64,000 nt of DNA from Nocardioides ochotonae (GTDB taxonomy: Bacteria > Actinomycetota > Actinomycetes > Propionibacteriales > Nocardioidaceae). How positions within the stretch are numbered: position 1 is the first letter of the stretch; each line of letters starts with the position of its first letter. The stretch lies in assembly GCF_011420305.2 (NCBI RefSeq), contig NZ_CP061769.1, positions 1,103,001-1,167,000 of the forward strand, given 5' to 3'. The notes under the pieces were generated by a model that was not told the origin of the DNA, made no database searches, and saw only the letters and a program-made list of their open reading frames with translations. Positions 52,301 to 61,630 of the stretch are shown piece after piece. Position numbers and translations under genes: made by a program.

Positions 52301-52612
52301 GCTCCGGCCGAGCCACAGGCGCCCAAGGTGGTCACCCGCACCCGCCGGCGTACCGCGACCCGTCCGGCCGGGTCCCCGGCCGTGGTGACGACCCCTGTCG
52401 CCCCGATCATCGCGGCGCCGCCGGCCCCGCTGCCGACGGCGGCGTCGCTCAGCACGCCGGAGCCGCCGAAGGTGATCACCCGCACGCGCACCCGCAGCGT
52501 CAACCGGCCCGCCGGCCCGCCGAGTGAGGTCACGTCGCAGTCCGGGGGCACCGAGGGCGAGGCCGAGGCGTCCGTCGAGCACGTCCCGGTGAAGAAGAAG
52601 GGCAAGCGCTGA
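49301..52612 (+). CDS. rne: Ribonuclease E/G
   Basis: The 1,103-aa product has a long N-terminal disordered extension (about 1-440) with Lys/Ala/Thr repeats resembling histone H1 (residues 36-77, AKKT-type units), acidic blocks, and two arginine tracts ([18 protein letters not shown] and SSRRRRRRRRSSDD). The catalytic half begins with DRVMVIRQRDD, then the S1 domain (about 470-560, YLGRVQNVLPSMEAAFIDIGKGRNAVLY), the 5'-sensor and the DNase I-like domain with Asp737 (VVDVNTGKF) and Asp781 (VVDFIDM), and the zinc link Cys839-x2-Cys842 (CEHCHGRG). A second disordered Arg/Pro-rich tail follows. The enzyme cleaves single-stranded AU-rich RNA and may nucleate the degradosome through its tails. Confidence 0.96.
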   Translation: MPDDQIDPTTSPSPAGDAGIPSEPTAPGADEAPAPAKRAARKTATKKATAKTATAKKTATKATTAKKTTAKRTTKKAAAAAGETPTDAPVEAAAEQPAIETPAEQPAEAAVAAEESAPAKKTTARKAAAKKTTKKAPARKKAAAEPTETISETPAADAGVETPVAAPAPESAESTEVAETAGAPAPLFQAPVAKKAPARRTRKTAAQKRAEAEAAAAAEAAEAEDAEETAEGEVALEATAASVEADAPDAESTDTESTDTESAEGDERSEDQGEDQGDSDSEGGGRRRRRRGGRRRRKSGDASEGDSAAADAESGQDASAKAGDTSEDSAADKTEGDDSDASGDSGPDEQGSSGSSRRRRRRRRSSDDGPDTGDDPDNTVTRVRKPRSAEDEITAISGSTRLEAKKQRRRDGREAGRRRAPIVSEAEFLARREAVDRVMVIRQRDDLTQIGVLEDKVLVEHYVARESQTSIIGNVYLGRVQNVLPSMEAAFIDIGKGRNAVLYAGEVNWSALGHRDGQARKIESVLSSGQSVLVQVTKDPIGHKGARLTSQISLAGRFLVYVPDGTTSGISRKLPDTERARLKALLKEIVPESAGVIVRTAAEGASEEELTHDVERLKARWEAIEAKAANKSAGAQLLYGEPDLTLKVVRDLFTEDFSSLVIQGGEAWETVQSYVADVAPDLAPRLERYFPEAHGGKDIFAEYRVEEQIAKALDRKVWLPSGGSLVIDRTEAMTVVDVNTGKFTGSGGNLEETVTKNNLEAAEEVVRQLRLRDIGGIIVVDFIDMVLESNRDLVLRRLVECLGRDRTRHQVAEVTSLGLVQMTRKRIGTGLVEAFSENCEHCHGRGVVIQDQPVEPRKGGGDDDSRGRGGRKRSGKGRGGEDSGDQGSRQSDKSATPQPAPTPKDVAAMARPENAEAAAVEVESAAPAAPAAEATDAGTEATQDAPAAAEKAPQVTQRQRRERRPRRETAPAPEQVTEPVAEAPQPVVEAPQPTETPAPQAPAEPQAPKVVTRTRRRTATRPAGSPAVVTTPVAPIIAAPPAPLPTAASLSTPEPPKVITRTRTRSVNRPAGPPSEVTSQSGGTEGEAEASVEHVPVKKKGKR

Positions 52613-52658
52613 GCCAGCGGCTCCGCATGAGCCCTCAACCCTGAGCCATCCTTGGCGT

Positions 52659-52693
52659 CCTGCCCCCGCTTCCGACCCGGAAGCGGGGGCAGG
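52659..52693 (+). terminator. Intrinsic terminator after rne
   Basis: A perfect 16-bp stem (CCTGCCCCCGCTTCCG and complement) with an ACC loop lies 46 bases after the rne stop. Confidence 0.9.
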
Positions 52694-52779
52694 GTGCGTC
52701 GCGGGGTAAGGTACGGGGGTCGGTGCTGGGTCCGAGAGCTCGTGAGCGGACCGGACCCTGTCCGACAGGCACCCGCGTT

Positions 52780-52808
52780 TTGCGGTGGCTGCCGAGCGTC
52801 CGTAGTAT
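52780..52808 (+). promoter_or_regulatory. rplU: rplU promoter
   Basis: TTGCGG and TAGTAT are separated by exactly 17 bp, the best housekeeping-sigma promoter seen here. It gives a leader of about 145 nt ahead of rplU. A second -10-like TAAGGT lies upstream near 52,706. Confidence 0.65.
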
Positions 52809-52814
52809 TGACCC

Positions 52815-52960
52815 TCGGTGCGTTCACACGTGCCGCGGCCCTGTGTGGCAGCCCCACCGCGACCTGGCCCAAGGCCAGTGGCGGGGTGCGCAGGAAGCCC
52901 CAGCCGGCCGACGTAGACAAGTACGCACCAACCGAAGCAGTAACGACGAAGGAGACCGCG
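52815..52960 (+). promoter_or_regulatory. rplU leader with hairpin
   Basis: The stretch between the promoter and the rplU GTG contains CTGGCC-CAA-GGCCAG (52864-52878) within a GC-rich region and ends in GAAGGAGACCGCG, a good ribosome site. Ribosomal-protein leaders often bind their own product; that is only a possibility here. Confidence 0.4.
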
Positions 52961-53269
52961 GTGTACGCGATCGTGCGCGCAGGCGCCAAGCAGCAGAAGG
53001 TTGCCGTGGGCGACGTCATCGAGATCGACAAGATCTCGACCGAGGTGGGCCAGACCGTGACCCTGCCCGTCGTCCTCGCGGTCGACGGCGAGACGGTGAC
53101 GTCCGACGCCGCCGCTCTGGACAAGGCGTCCGTGACCGCTGAGGTCCTCGGCGCCACCAAGGGCCCGAAGATCATCATCCAGAAGTACAAGAACAAGACC
53201 GGCTACAAGAAGCGCCAGGGTCACCGCCAGAAGTACACCCAGGTCAAGGTCACCGACATCTCCCTCTGA
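52961..53269 (+). CDS. rplU: 50S ribosomal protein L21
   Basis: The 102-aa product, [25 protein letters not shown] at the start and [24 protein letters not shown] at the end, is a complete L21, which binds 23S rRNA domain V/VI near L20. The GTG start is fixed by homology and by the GAAGGAG site. It is followed by rpmA 45 bp later in the usual rplU-rpmA-obg order. Confidence 0.98.
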   Translation: MYAIVRAGAKQQKVAVGDVIEIDKISTEVGQTVTLPVVLAVDGETVTSDAAALDKASVTAEVLGATKGPKIIIQKYKNKTGYKKRQGHRQKYTQVKVTDISL

Positions 53270-53314
53270 GCCCCCGGCTCCGAGCAGGCCCGACACGAAC
53301 ACAAGGATCACGAC

Positions 53315-53569
53315 ATGGCACACAAGAAGGGCGCGGCGTCCACCAAGAACGGCCGCGACTCCAACTCCCAGCGCCTCGGTGTCAAGCGATACGGTGGCCA
53401 GCTGGTCAACGCCGGTGAGATCATCGTGCGCCAGCGTGGCACCCACTTCCACCCGGGCGCCGGCGTCGGCCGTGGTGGCGACGACACGCTCTTCGCGCTG
53501 ATCCCCGGTGCGGTCGAGTTCGGCACCCGTCGCGGTCGCCGGGTCGTCAACATCGTCGCGGGCGAGTGA
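53315..53569 (+). CDS. rpmA: 50S ribosomal protein L27
   Basis: The 84-aa product, [29 protein letters not shown], is a complete L27 whose basic N-terminus reaches the peptidyl transferase centre. The N-terminus starts directly with the mature AHKKG sequence, so no Prp-type cleavable extension exists. It shares the rplU transcript and ends before a terminator. Confidence 0.98.
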   Translation: MAHKKGAASTKNGRDSNSQRLGVKRYGGQLVNAGEIIVRQRGTHFHPGAGVGRGGDDTLFALIPGAVEFGTRRGRRVVNIVAGE

Positions 53570-53596
53570 CCTGACGCTCGCGCGCAGCAAGACCTT

Positions 53597-53633
53597 GTGA
53601 AAGGGCGTCCCGGTCCCCGGGGCGCCCTTTCAC
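53597..53633 (+). terminator. Intrinsic terminator after rpmA
   Basis: GTGAAAGGGCG and CGCCCTTTCAC form an 11-bp stem; an inner CCCGG/CCGGG pairing fills the loop. Confidence 0.85.
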
Positions 53634-53725
53634 TGTTCCACAGCACCTCCGGCGTGGCGGGCCGCGATCACGCGGCCCCGCGCCACCAGCTCCACCCCAG
53701 ACCTTTTGAGTAGGCGGTAAGACCC

Positions 53726-55270
53726 ATGGCAGTTCCGACCTTCGTGGATCGGGTGACGCTGCACGTCAGCGCCGGTCGTGGCGGGCACGGTGTGGCCTCG
53801 GTCCACCGCGAGAAGTTCAAGCCCCTCGGTGGCCCCGACGGCGGCAACGGCGGCCCCGGCGGCTCGGTGATCCTGCGTGTCGACCCCTCGGTCACCACCC
53901 TCATCGACTACCACCACAGCCCCCGCCGGCGTGCCGAGAACGGCGGGCACGGCGCGGGCGACTTCCGCAACGGCGCGCACGGCAGCGACCTGGTGCTCCC
54001 GGTGCCGGACGGCACCGTGGTGAGCATCCGCGGTGGCGAGGTGCTCGCCGACATGGTGGGCGCCGGCACCGAGCTGATCATCGCCCAGGGCGGCCGCGGC
54101 GGGCTCGGCAACGCCGCGCTGGCCTCCTCCAAGCGCAAGGCCCCCGGCTTCGCGCTGCTCGGCGAGCCCGGCGAGGAGGTCGAGATCGCCCTCGAGCTCA
54201 AGGTCGTCGCCGACATCGGCCTCGTGGGCTTCCCGAGCGCCGGCAAGTCCAGCCTGATCGCCGCGATCTCCCGGGCCCGTCCCAAGATCGCCGACTACCC
54301 GTTCACGACGCTGGTGCCGAACCTCGGCGTCGTCCGCGCCGGCGACACGATCTTCACCGTCGCCGACGTGCCTGGCCTGATCGAGGGCGCCAGCGAGGGC
54401 CGCGGCCTGGGCCACGAGTTCCTGCGCCATGTCGAGCGCTGCGCCGCGCTGGTCCACGTCATCGACACCGCGAGCATCGAGCCCGGCCGCAACCCGGTCG
54501 ACGACCTCGACGTGATCGAGAACGAGCTGAGCCGCTACGGCGGGCTCGAGGACCGCCCGCGCCTGGTCGCGATGAACAAGATCGACGTCCCCGACGGGCG
54601 CGACCTCGCCGACATCACCATCGAGGAGCTCCGCGCGCGCGGCCTGCGGGTCTTCCCCGTCTCCGCGGCGTCGGGGGAGGGGCTCAAGGAGCTCACCTTC
54701 GCGATGGCCGAGATCGTGGCCGCGACCCGTGCCGCCCAGCCGGCCGTCGAGGCCGAGCGCATCGTGCTGCGCCCGCGCAGTGTCGACGGTGGCGACGACT
54801 TCACCATCACCTCGACCCCGGACGGCTGGCGGGTGCGCGGCTCGAAGCCGGAGCGCTGGGTGCGCCAGACCGACTTCAGCAACGACGAGGCCGTGGGCTT
54901 CCTCGGCGACCGGCTCAACCGACTCGGTGTCGAGACCCGGCTGGCCAAGATGGGCGCCCAGGAGGGCGACGCCGTCATCATCGGTGCCGAGGACAACTCC
55001 GTGGTCTTCGACTTCCGCCCGGGCATCGACGCCGGCGCGGAGATGCTCGGTCGCCGCGGCGAGGACCAGCGCTTCGAGGAGTCGCGCCCCGCCGCGGGGC
55101 GTCGTCGCGAGATCGACGAGCTCATGCCCGAGCGCGGCGAGAACGAGACCCGCGCCGATGTGGCGCGCCGCCTCGACGCCGAGCGCAACAGCAGCGGCAT
55201 CGGGCCGATGTCCTATGAGATCGGCTCCCAGGACGACCCCGACTGGGCCGAGAAGGACCCCGGGGAGTGA
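53726..55270 (+). CDS. obg: Obg/CgtA GTPase, 50S assembly factor
   Basis: The 514-aa product has the glycine-rich Obg domain (1-159: [28 protein letters not shown]), the GTPase domain with G1 [10 protein letters not shown]2/switch [13 protein letters not shown]3 [13 protein letters not shown]4 NKID and G5 SAASGEG, and a C-terminal OCT domain (about 345-425). An acidic, Arg-rich tail of about 85 residues follows, as in actinobacterial members. It aids 50S subunit maturation and stringent-type control. The stop overlaps the proB GTG (GTGA). Confidence 0.97.
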   Translation: MAVPTFVDRVTLHVSAGRGGHGVASVHREKFKPLGGPDGGNGGPGGSVILRVDPSVTTLIDYHHSPRRRAENGGHGAGDFRNGAHGSDLVLPVPDGTVVSIRGGEVLADMVGAGTELIIAQGGRGGLGNAALASSKRKAPGFALLGEPGEEVEIALELKVVADIGLVGFPSAGKSSLIAAISRARPKIADYPFTTLVPNLGVVRAGDTIFTVADVPGLIEGASEGRGLGHEFLRHVERCAALVHVIDTASIEPGRNPVDDLDVIENELSRYGGLEDRPRLVAMNKIDVPDGRDLADITIEELRARGLRVFPVSAASGEGLKELTFAMAEIVAATRAAQPAVEAERIVLRPRSVDGGDDFTITSTPDGWRVRGSKPERWVRQTDFSNDEAVGFLGDRLNRLGVETRLAKMGAQEGDAVIIGAEDNSVVFDFRPGIDAGAEMLGRRGEDQRFEESRPAAGRRREIDELMPERGENETRADVARRLDAERNSSGIGPMSYEIGSQDDPDWAEKDPGE

Positions 55271-56415
55271 GCACGGCCGCGGCGGCGGGCGGGCGGCGTA
55301 CGCCGGTCACCCAGGCACGACGGATCGTCGTGAAGGTGGGCTCGTCGTCGCTGACGCGGCACGGCGGGGGCATCGACGACGCGCGCCTCGGCGCGCTGGT
55401 CGACGTCCTGGCCGCCGCCCGCAGCCGCGGCATCGAGGTCGTGCTGGTCTCCTCCGGTGCGATCGCCGCGGGCCTGGAGCCGCTCGGACTGACCAAGCGG
55501 CCGCGGGCGCTCGCGCTGCAGCAGGCCGCGGCCTCGGTCGGTCAAGGGCTGCTGGTGCACCGCTACACCGAGGGCCTGCGCCGCCACGGCCTGACCGCCG
55601 GGCAGGTGCTGCTCACCGTCGACGACGTCGTACGCCGCGCGCAGTACCGCAACGCCTACCAGACGCTGGCCAAGCTGCTCGAGCTCGGCGTGCTGCCGAT
55701 CGTCAACGAGAACGACACGGTGGCGACCAGCGAGATCCGCTTCGGCGACAACGACCGGCTCGCCGCCCTGGTCGCCCACCTCGTGCAGGCCGACCTGCTG
55801 GTGCTGCTCTCCGACGTGGACGGGCTCTACACCGCCAAGCCGGGCGAGCCCGGTGCGCGGCTGATCGAGGAGGTGCGCACGGGCAGCGACCTGGACGGCG
55901 TCGAGATCGGCAGCGTCGGCTCGGCCGTCGGCACCGGCGGCATGGTCACCAAGGTCGAGGCCGCCCGGATCGCCACCGGCGCTGGCATCCCGGTGGTGCT
56001 GACCAGCGCGGACCAGGCCTCGCGGGCCCTCGACGGCGACGTCGTCGGCACGCTCTTCCACGCCACCGGGCGGCGCCGCTCGATCCGCCAGCTGTGGCTG
56101 CGCCACGCCGCCGAGGGCAAGGGCACGCTGACCCTCGACGACGGCGCCGTTCGCGCGGTCCGCGAGCGCGGCGCCTCGCTCCTCGCCGCCGGGGTCACCG
56201 GGGTGAGCGGACGGTTCCTCGCCGGCGACCCCGTCGACCTGCTCGACCCCTCCGGCCTGCGCGTCGCGCGCGGCCTGGTCAACTTCGACGCCGACGAGGT
56301 GCCCAGCCTGCTGGGTCGCTCCAGCGAGGACCTGCGCCGCGACCACGGTGCCGGCTACGACCGGGCGCTCGTGCACCGCGACGACCTGGTCGTGCTGGAG
56401 CGCCCGCGCCGCTGA
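55267..56415 (+). CDS. proB: Glutamate 5-kinase with PUA domain
   Basis: The 382-aa enzyme phosphorylates glutamate in the first step of proline synthesis. The amino-acid-kinase domain shows [54 protein letters not shown] and [17 protein letters not shown]-terminal PUA domain (about 285-375) includes [20 protein letters not shown]. Proline feedback is expected. It overlaps obg by four bases, the conserved obg-proB junction. proA is not next to it; the following gene is a lipoprotein. Confidence 0.96.
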   Translation: MSTAAAAGGRRTPVTQARRIVVKVGSSSLTRHGGGIDDARLGALVDVLAAARSRGIEVVLVSSGAIAAGLEPLGLTKRPRALALQQAAASVGQGLLVHRYTEGLRRHGLTAGQVLLTVDDVVRRAQYRNAYQTLAKLLELGVLPIVNENDTVATSEIRFGDNDRLAALVAHLVQADLLVLLSDVDGLYTAKPGEPGARLIEEVRTGSDLDGVEIGSVGSAVGTGGMVTKVEAARIATGAGIPVVLTSADQASRALDGDVVGTLFHATGRRRSIRQLWLRHAAEGKGTLTLDDGAVRAVRERGASLLAAGVTGVSGRFLAGDPVDLLDPSGLRVARGLVNFDADEVPSLLGRSSEDLRRDHGAGYDRALVHRDDLVVLERPRR

Positions 56416-56455
56416 GCGCCGGGAACCTCCCACGTCGCTCGCCCGTCGGACCGCC

Positions 56456-56911
56456 ATGCGCCCTCTCCTCCGCCCGCTGCCCGCCGTCGCGGTGGCCGCG
56501 CTGCTGCTCGCCGGCTGCGGGGACGACGGTTCCACCCGGGGCGTCGACGCGCCGTCCGACTCGGTGAGTCCGACGCCCACCCGGACGCCGGACAGCGCCC
56601 CGCCTCCGGGCGGCACCGCCATGGCGCCGGCCTGGCCGCCCCCGGGGTGCCGGGAGGTGGTCGTCGCCGCGCGCTCGTACGCCGAGGACGCGGTCGGTGA
56701 GGCGAGCCCCGAGGCGGCCGCGCTGGCGGCCGTCGACGAGGGCACCCGCGCGATCCGGGGCACCGAGCCCGGCGGCGCCGACAAGCACACCTGGTACGTC
56801 GTGGCCGCCGACGGCACCGGGGTCGCCGCCGTCGAGGTGTTCCCCGACGCCGCCGGCACCGGCTGGCTGGCCACCACGGTCGAGCGCTGCGCGGACCCCG
56901 CGACGTACTGA
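56456..56911 (+). CDS. Small lipoprotein, function unknown
   Basis: The 151-aa product has a lipoprotein signal peptide with lipobox LLAGC at residues 17-21, then a Ser/Thr/Pro/Asp linker and a compact domain (CREVVVAARSYAEDAVGEASPEAAALAAVDEGTRAI ... HTWYVVAADGTGVAAVEVFPDAAGTGWLATTVERCA). The WYVV..GTGVAAVEV pattern suggests a small beta sheet; two cysteines may pair. It is probably anchored to the outer face of the membrane. The ATG at 56456 begins 40 bp after proB. I do not recognise the family. Confidence 0.8.
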   Translation: MRPLLRPLPAVAVAALLLAGCGDDGSTRGVDAPSDSVSPTPTRTPDSAPPPGGTAMAPAWPPPGCREVVVAARSYAEDAVGEASPEAAALAAVDEGTRAIRGTEPGGADKHTWYVVAADGTGVAAVEVFPDAAGTGWLATTVERCADPATY

Positions 56912-56976
56912 CGCCGGGGCCGCGGACCGAGCGGGTTCGGGGTGCGGCGGGCCTGCGCCGTACGCTTGACCCCGCC

Positions 56977-58146
56977 ATGCCCGACACCGTCTACCTCGAC
57001 CACGCCGCGACCACTCCGATGGTCCCCGCGGCGATCGAGGCCATGAGCCGCCATCTCGTCGAGGTGGGCAACCCCAGCTCGCTGCACGCCTCCGGGCGTC
57101 GCGCCCGCCGGGTGGTCGAGGAGTCCCGCGAGACGATCGCCCGCATGGTGGGCTGCCGCCCCGGCGAGGTCGTCTTCACCTCCGGGGGCACCGAGGCCGA
57201 CAACCTCGCGGTCAAGGGCGTCTTCTGGTCGCGCCGCGACGCCGACCCGCGCCGGGTGCGCGTGCTGGCCTCGGCCGTCGAGCACCACGCGGTGCTGGAC
57301 GCGCTGCACTGGCTGGAGTCCCACGAGGGCGCCGAGGTGGAGCTGGTGCCCGTCGGCTCCGACGGCGTCATCGACCTCGAGGCGCTGCGCGCCTCGGTCG
57401 AGCGCGACCCGGACTCGGTCGCCCTGGTCTCGGTGATGTGGGCCAACAACGAGGTCGGCACCCTGCAGCCGGTCCCCGAGGTCGTCGAGATCTGCGCCCC
57501 GCACGCCATCCCGGTGCACACCGACGCGGTGCAGGCACTGGGCGCGGTGCCGGTCGACTTCGCCGCCAGCGGCGTCGACGCGCTGACCCTCACCGGTCAC
57601 AAGGTCGGCGGCCCGTACGGCGTCGGTGCGCTCATCGTGCGCCGCGAGCTGTCGGTCACCCCGCTGCTGCACGGCGGCGGCCAGGAGCGCGACATCCGCA
57701 GCGGCACCATCGACACCCCGGCCATCGCCGGTCTCGCCGCCGCCGTCGAGCTGGCGGTCAAGTGCCAGCCCGAGCACGCGGCCCGGCTCGCCGGGCTCCG
57801 CGACCGGCTCGTCGCCGGTGTGCGCGCGGCCGTGCCGGAGGCCGTGCTGACCGGGCACCCCGACCGGCGGCTGCCCGGCAACGCCCACTTCTCCTTCCCC
57901 GGCTGCGAGGGAGACTCGCTGCTGATGCTGCTCGACGCGCGCGGCATCGAGTGCTCGACCGGGTCCGCCTGCTCCGCCGGCGTCCCGCAGGCCTCCCACG
58001 TGCTGCTCGCGATGGGGCGCCCGGACGCCGAGGCCCGCAGCTCGCTGCGGTTCTCCCTGGGCCACACCAGCACCGAGGCCGACGTCGACGCCCTGATCGC
58101 CGCGATCGCCCCCTGCGTCGAGCGGGCCCGCGCGGCGCGCCTGTGA
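56977..58146 (+). CDS. iscS: Cysteine desulfurase (IscS/NifS family)
   Basis: The 389-aa PLP enzyme releases sulfur from cysteine as a persulfide. The PLP lysine is Lys209 (LTGHKVGGP) and the persulfide Cys332 is in [16 protein letters not shown] at the start and AVEHHAV for cofactor stacking are also visible. It lies 22 bp before mnmA, so its likely main role is sulfur supply for tRNA 2-thiouridine. A TACGCT hexamer ten bases before the ATG may be its promoter. From memory, the same pair is Rv3025c-Rv3024c in M. tuberculosis. Confidence 0.96.
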   Translation: MPDTVYLDHAATTPMVPAAIEAMSRHLVEVGNPSSLHASGRRARRVVEESRETIARMVGCRPGEVVFTSGGTEADNLAVKGVFWSRRDADPRRVRVLASAVEHHAVLDALHWLESHEGAEVELVPVGSDGVIDLEALRASVERDPDSVALVSVMWANNEVGTLQPVPEVVEICAPHAIPVHTDAVQALGAVPVDFAASGVDALTLTGHKVGGPYGVGALIVRRELSVTPLLHGGGQERDIRSGTIDTPAIAGLAAAVELAVKCQPEHAARLAGLRDRLVAGVRAAVPEAVLTGHPDRRLPGNAHFSFPGCEGDSLLMLLDARGIECSTGSACSAGVPQASHVLLAMGRPDAEARSSLRFSLGHTSTEADVDALIAAIAPCVERARAARL

Positions 58147-58168
58147 CCGGCGCCGGGGAGGGCATCCG

Positions 58169-59281
58169 ATGAAGGTCCTGGCAGCCATGTCCGGCGGCGT
58201 CGACTCCGCCGTCGCCGCGGCGCGCGCCCACGAGGCCGGGCACGACGTCACCGGAATCCACCTCGCGCTGTCGCGCAACCCCGCGTCGTACCGCTCGGGC
58301 GCGCGGGGCTGCTGCACGATCGAGGACAGCAACGACGCGCGGCGCGCGGCCGACGTCATCGGCATCCCGTTCTATGTCTGGGACCTCTCCGAGCGCTTCC
58401 ACGCCGACGTGGTCGAGGACTTCATGGACGAGTACGCCGCGGGCCGCACGCCCAACCCGTGCCTGCGCTGCAACGAGAAGATCAAGTTCGCCGCCGTGCT
58501 CGACCGCGCCCTGGCGCTGGGCTTCGACGCGGTCGCGACCGGCCACTACGCGCAGCTGCGCGCCGGCGCCGACGGACTGATCGAGATGCACCGGGCGGTG
58601 GACGGCGGCAAGGACCAGTCCTACGTGCTCGGCGTGCTCGACCAGCAGCAGCTCGCGCACTCCTACTTCCCGCTCGGGGACACCCCCAAGTCGCAGGTGC
58701 GCGAGGAGGCGGCCCGGCGCGGGCTGCTGGTCGCCGACAAGCCCGACAGCCACGACATCTGCTTCGTCGCCGACGGCGACACCGCCGGCTGGCTGCGCGA
58801 GAAGCTCGGCGACCGCGCCCCGAACAGCGGCGGCGACATCGTCGACGACGCGACCGGCGAGGTCCTCGGGCACCACGAGGGGTCCTGGGGCTACACGATC
58901 GGCCAGCGCAAGGGGCTGCGGCTCGGGCGCCCGGCCCCGGACGGCAAGCCGCGCTTCGTGCTCGACATCGAGCCGGTCTCCGGCACCGTCCGCGTCGGGC
59001 CCCGCGAGGGCCTGGCCGTGGACGGCCTCAGCGGCATCCGGCCGCGCTGGTGCGGCACCGTGCCCACCCACCTCGCCGGCGACGGCATCACCGTCCAGCT
59101 GCGCGCGCACGGCGACGAGCACCGCGCGAGCGTGACCGTGAGCCCGGACGGCACCGGCGTCGAGGTCGAGCTGCTCGACCCGGCGTACGGCATCGCGCCG
59201 GGGCAGGCGGTCGTCATCTACGACCACACCCGGGTGGTCGGGTCGGCCACCATCTCCAGCACCCGACGGGCCACCACATGA
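58169..59281 (+). CDS. mnmA: tRNA-specific 2-thiouridylase MnmA
   Basis: The 370-aa enzyme thiolates U34 of Lys, Glu and Gln tRNAs. The PP-loop SGGVDS is at residues 8-13; the catalytic cysteines are Cys98 ([12 protein letters not shown]) and Cys198 (SHDICFV); the tRNA-binding GHYAQ and GKDQSYVL motifs are present. A C-terminal beta-barrel completes it. It accepts sulfur from the adjacent cysteine desulfurase. Its stop overlaps the ATG of the next gene (ATGA). Confidence 0.96.
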   Translation: MKVLAAMSGGVDSAVAAARAHEAGHDVTGIHLALSRNPASYRSGARGCCTIEDSNDARRAADVIGIPFYVWDLSERFHADVVEDFMDEYAAGRTPNPCLRCNEKIKFAAVLDRALALGFDAVATGHYAQLRAGADGLIEMHRAVDGGKDQSYVLGVLDQQQLAHSYFPLGDTPKSQVREEAARRGLLVADKPDSHDICFVADGDTAGWLREKLGDRAPNSGGDIVDDATGEVLGHHEGSWGYTIGQRKGLRLGRPAPDGKPRFVLDIEPVSGTVRVGPREGLAVDGLSGIRPRWCGTVPTHLAGDGITVQLRAHGDEHRASVTVSPDGTGVEVELLDPAYGIAPGQAVVIYDHTRVVGSATISSTRRATT

Positions 59282-60273
59282 CCACCGCCACCGCCATCGG
59301 CTCCCTGCCCGGCACCGAGCAGCGCGACTTCGACGAGGCGGTGCGGCTCGTGCTCGGGGAGCTCCCCGACCTGCCGCACCTGCCCGAGCTGCCCGGCCGC
59401 GGCGCGACCGCCTCGATGACCGGCCGCGCGCTCGCCGTGGTCGCCGAGCTCGGGGTGGACCTGCAGCCCGCCGGCTGGCGGCTCACGGGCGGCGGCTCGG
59501 GCATCGACCACCGCCGCGCCCGCAGCCTGCTCGGCCAGGACCTCGACACCCTCGAGGAGCAGGCCCAGGGGTTCACCGGCACCTTCAAGGTGCAGGTCGC
59601 CGGGCCGTGGACGCTGGCCGCGACCGTGGAGAAGCCGCGCGGTGACAAGGTCCTCGCCGACCACGGCGCCCGTGCCGACCTGGCCCAGGCGCTCGCCGAG
59701 GGGCTGCGCGCGCACCTGCGCGACGTACGCCGCCGGCTGCCGGGCCTGCAGCGCCTGGTCGTGCAGGTCGACGAGCCGGCGCTGCCGGCGGTGCTGGGCG
59801 GCAAGGTCCCGACCGCGTCGGGGTTCGGGCGACACCGCACCGTCGACCTCCCGGAGGCCTCCGCCCACCTGGAGTGGGTGCTTGCGGCCGTCGTCGCCGA
59901 GGACGCCGTCCCGTGGGTGCACTCCTGCGCCCCCGGGACCCCGCTCGACCTGCTGCGCGGCGCCGGTGCCCGGGGCCTGGCCGTCGACCACTCCCAGCTC
60001 TCGGCCGCCGACCACGACCACCTCGCCGAGGCCCTCGAGGCCGGCGAGGAGGTGGTGCTCGGGGTGGTGCCGAGCACGGGCGAGACCGCGTCCGGTCCCA
60101 GCGACGCGCGCCTCACCGAGGCCACCCTGCGCTGGCTGGACATGCTCGGTCTCGACCCGGGCACGGTCGGCGACCGGCTGCTGATCAGCCCCGCCTGCGG
60201 GCTGGCCGGGGCCTCGCCGACGTGGGCGCGTCAGGCGCTGACGCTCGCGCGCACCACCGCCGCCAACCTCTGA
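59278..60273 (+). CDS. Cobalamin-independent methionine synthase-like protein (MetE C-terminal domain family)
   Basis: The 331-aa product resembles only the catalytic C-terminal barrel of MetE. Zinc ligand candidates are visible in [12 protein letters not shown] (His, Cys) and PACGLAG (Cys), and AIGSLPGTE at the start matches actinobacterial members. It lacks the MetE N-terminal domain that binds polyglutamyl folate, so its methyl donor is uncertain; it may be a core-type methyltransferase. It is coupled to mnmA through ATGA. The matching gene in mycobacteria (Rv3015c) also lies near mnmA and ligA. Confidence 0.85.
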   Translation: MTTATAIGSLPGTEQRDFDEAVRLVLGELPDLPHLPELPGRGATASMTGRALAVVAELGVDLQPAGWRLTGGGSGIDHRRARSLLGQDLDTLEEQAQGFTGTFKVQVAGPWTLAATVEKPRGDKVLADHGARADLAQALAEGLRAHLRDVRRRLPGLQRLVVQVDEPALPAVLGGKVPTASGFGRHRTVDLPEASAHLEWVLAAVVAEDAVPWVHSCAPGTPLDLLRGAGARGLAVDHSQLSAADHDHLAEALEAGEEVVLGVVPSTGETASGPSDARLTEATLRWLDMLGLDPGTVGDRLLISPACGLAGASPTWARQALTLARTTAANL

Positions 60274-60281
60274 GGCGCTCA
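60271..60281. other. Small palindrome containing both stop codons
   Basis: TGAG-GCG-CTCA holds the stop of the MetE-like gene and the opposing stop of the HNH gene. It repeats the arrangement seen at 17,909 and 46,051. Confidence 0.5.
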
Positions 60282-61618
60282 CCGTCGGCGCGGTGAGCCC
60301 GTCACCCCGGGCGGGTGGGCGGTGACCAGTCGGGTCTCGCCGCGGTGCTTCGCGAGGTGGAGCCCGTGGGGTGATCGCCAGAGGTACGTCGCGGTGTCGG
60401 TCTTGTCGTAGGTCCACGCGGTGTGTGTTTTCGCCCGATGGTGTCGGCGACAGAGTGGGGCGAGGTTGCAGCTGCAGGTCGGGCCGGCCTTCCCGTCGGA
60501 TCCGCTCTTGTCGTGGGCGGTGACGTGGTCGGTGTCGCAGCGTCGGGAGGGCCGGTCGCACCAGGGGAAGGCGCAGCTCGGCTGGGTGAGGTGGAGTTGT
60601 TCTGCCATCCGGTCGGGGATGGCGTAGGCGTCGGTGTGGTGGTGATCGTCGAGGTCGATGATCGGCTTGATCACGACCTCGGTGTCGGGGTTGCCGCACC
60701 AGTCGCGGACCTGGTCGGTCGAGATGACGGACCTGGTCTCGTCCACGTGGGCGACCCCGGCCTCGTCGCGGGAGATCGCGGCCGCGGAGAGGTGGACATG
60801 GATGACGACCCGCCGGGGCTTCACGACAGACGTGGTCCCGGACGCACTGCCGTCCTCGATGGCCTGGTCGAGGCCGAGGCAGCGGCGGGCGATGTCGCCG
60901 GCGGCGATGGAGCGCCGCACGTCGAGGGACTCGATGGACCCGAGCTGACGCAGCTCCTCGGCGCGCTGCGCGATCGCAGCCTCGAGGTCGAGCGCGTCGG
61001 CCAGGTCGAGGTCGCCCTCGACATGGATGGTGCCGTCGTGGTTCGCACCTTCCGTGTGCACGTTGAACCGCCGCGACTCGGCCGCAGCCAACCGTGCCTT
61101 CTCCGCGGCGTTGGGGTCGAACATCGCCTGAGCCTCGTCGACGAGCCGGGCGAGGGTGACCAGCCCGACCTTGCCGGCGACCGCGGCCAGCTGACGGTCG
61201 ACGTAGGTGGCGCCGTCGAGGGAGAGCTTGTGGGTGAGCTGGGCCAGGCGGCGGGCCTTCCACAGCGGGACCTTGCCGGCCTGCACCAGCCGCCAGGTCC
61301 GCTTCAACCGGTGGGCCAGCTCGAGGGCGTCGGCCATCAGGCCCCGGGCGGAGTCGGTGGAGATGTCGAGTGCGGCGCAGAGCTCCATCGGGGCGAACTC
61401 CGCCACCTCCGGGGCGCGCCCTCGCCGGCGAGCGGAACCACGAGCTCCCACCCGAACACGGGACCGGGCTCGACCGACTCCGCGGGATGCAGGTCGGCCC
61501 ACGCCAAAGCGGCGCGTACGACGTCGACCTCGGCTGCGTGGGCGTCGGCCCGTCGCTGCCGCGCGAAGGCCAGCACGGCGGCGGGGGAGCCGCAGTCGGG
61601 GATGTCGGGGGAGGCCAT
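60279..61618 (-). pseudogene. DUF222/HNH endonuclease (13E12-repeat type), interrupted by a frameshift
   Basis: The gene would encode about 446 aa: an N-terminal piece (MASPDIPDCGSPAAVLAFARQRRADAHAAEVDVV...ELVVPLAGEGAP), then in another frame EVAEFAPMELCAALDISTDSARGLMADALELAHRLKRTWRLVQAG (DUF222), and a C-terminal HNH domain (CDTDHVTAHD ... LAPLCRRHHRAKTH with four Cys around it). The length is 1,340 nt, one base short of a whole frame, and the break lies at the G4 run 61411-61414 on the plus strand; one more G restores the family sequence. This may be real decay or a homopolymer sequencing error. The gene stands behind a perfect SOS box and a TAGACT -10. The activity is probably DNA cleavage; family members are multicopy in these genomes. 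Confidence 0.85.
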
Positions 61619-61623
61619 GCCTC

Positions 61624-61629
61624 AGTCTA
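61624..61629 (-). promoter_or_regulatory. -10 element TAGACT of the HNH gene
   Basis: TAGACT on the reverse strand lies five bases before the ATG at 61618, directly downstream of the SOS box. Confidence 0.6.
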
Positions 61630-61630
61630 G

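Noticed and set aside
49337..53590. Open frame of about 1,400 codons antisense to rne
   Set aside because: It is antisense to a conserved gene and arises from third-position GC bias; its translation is Leu/Gly/Arg-rich low complexity with no domain.
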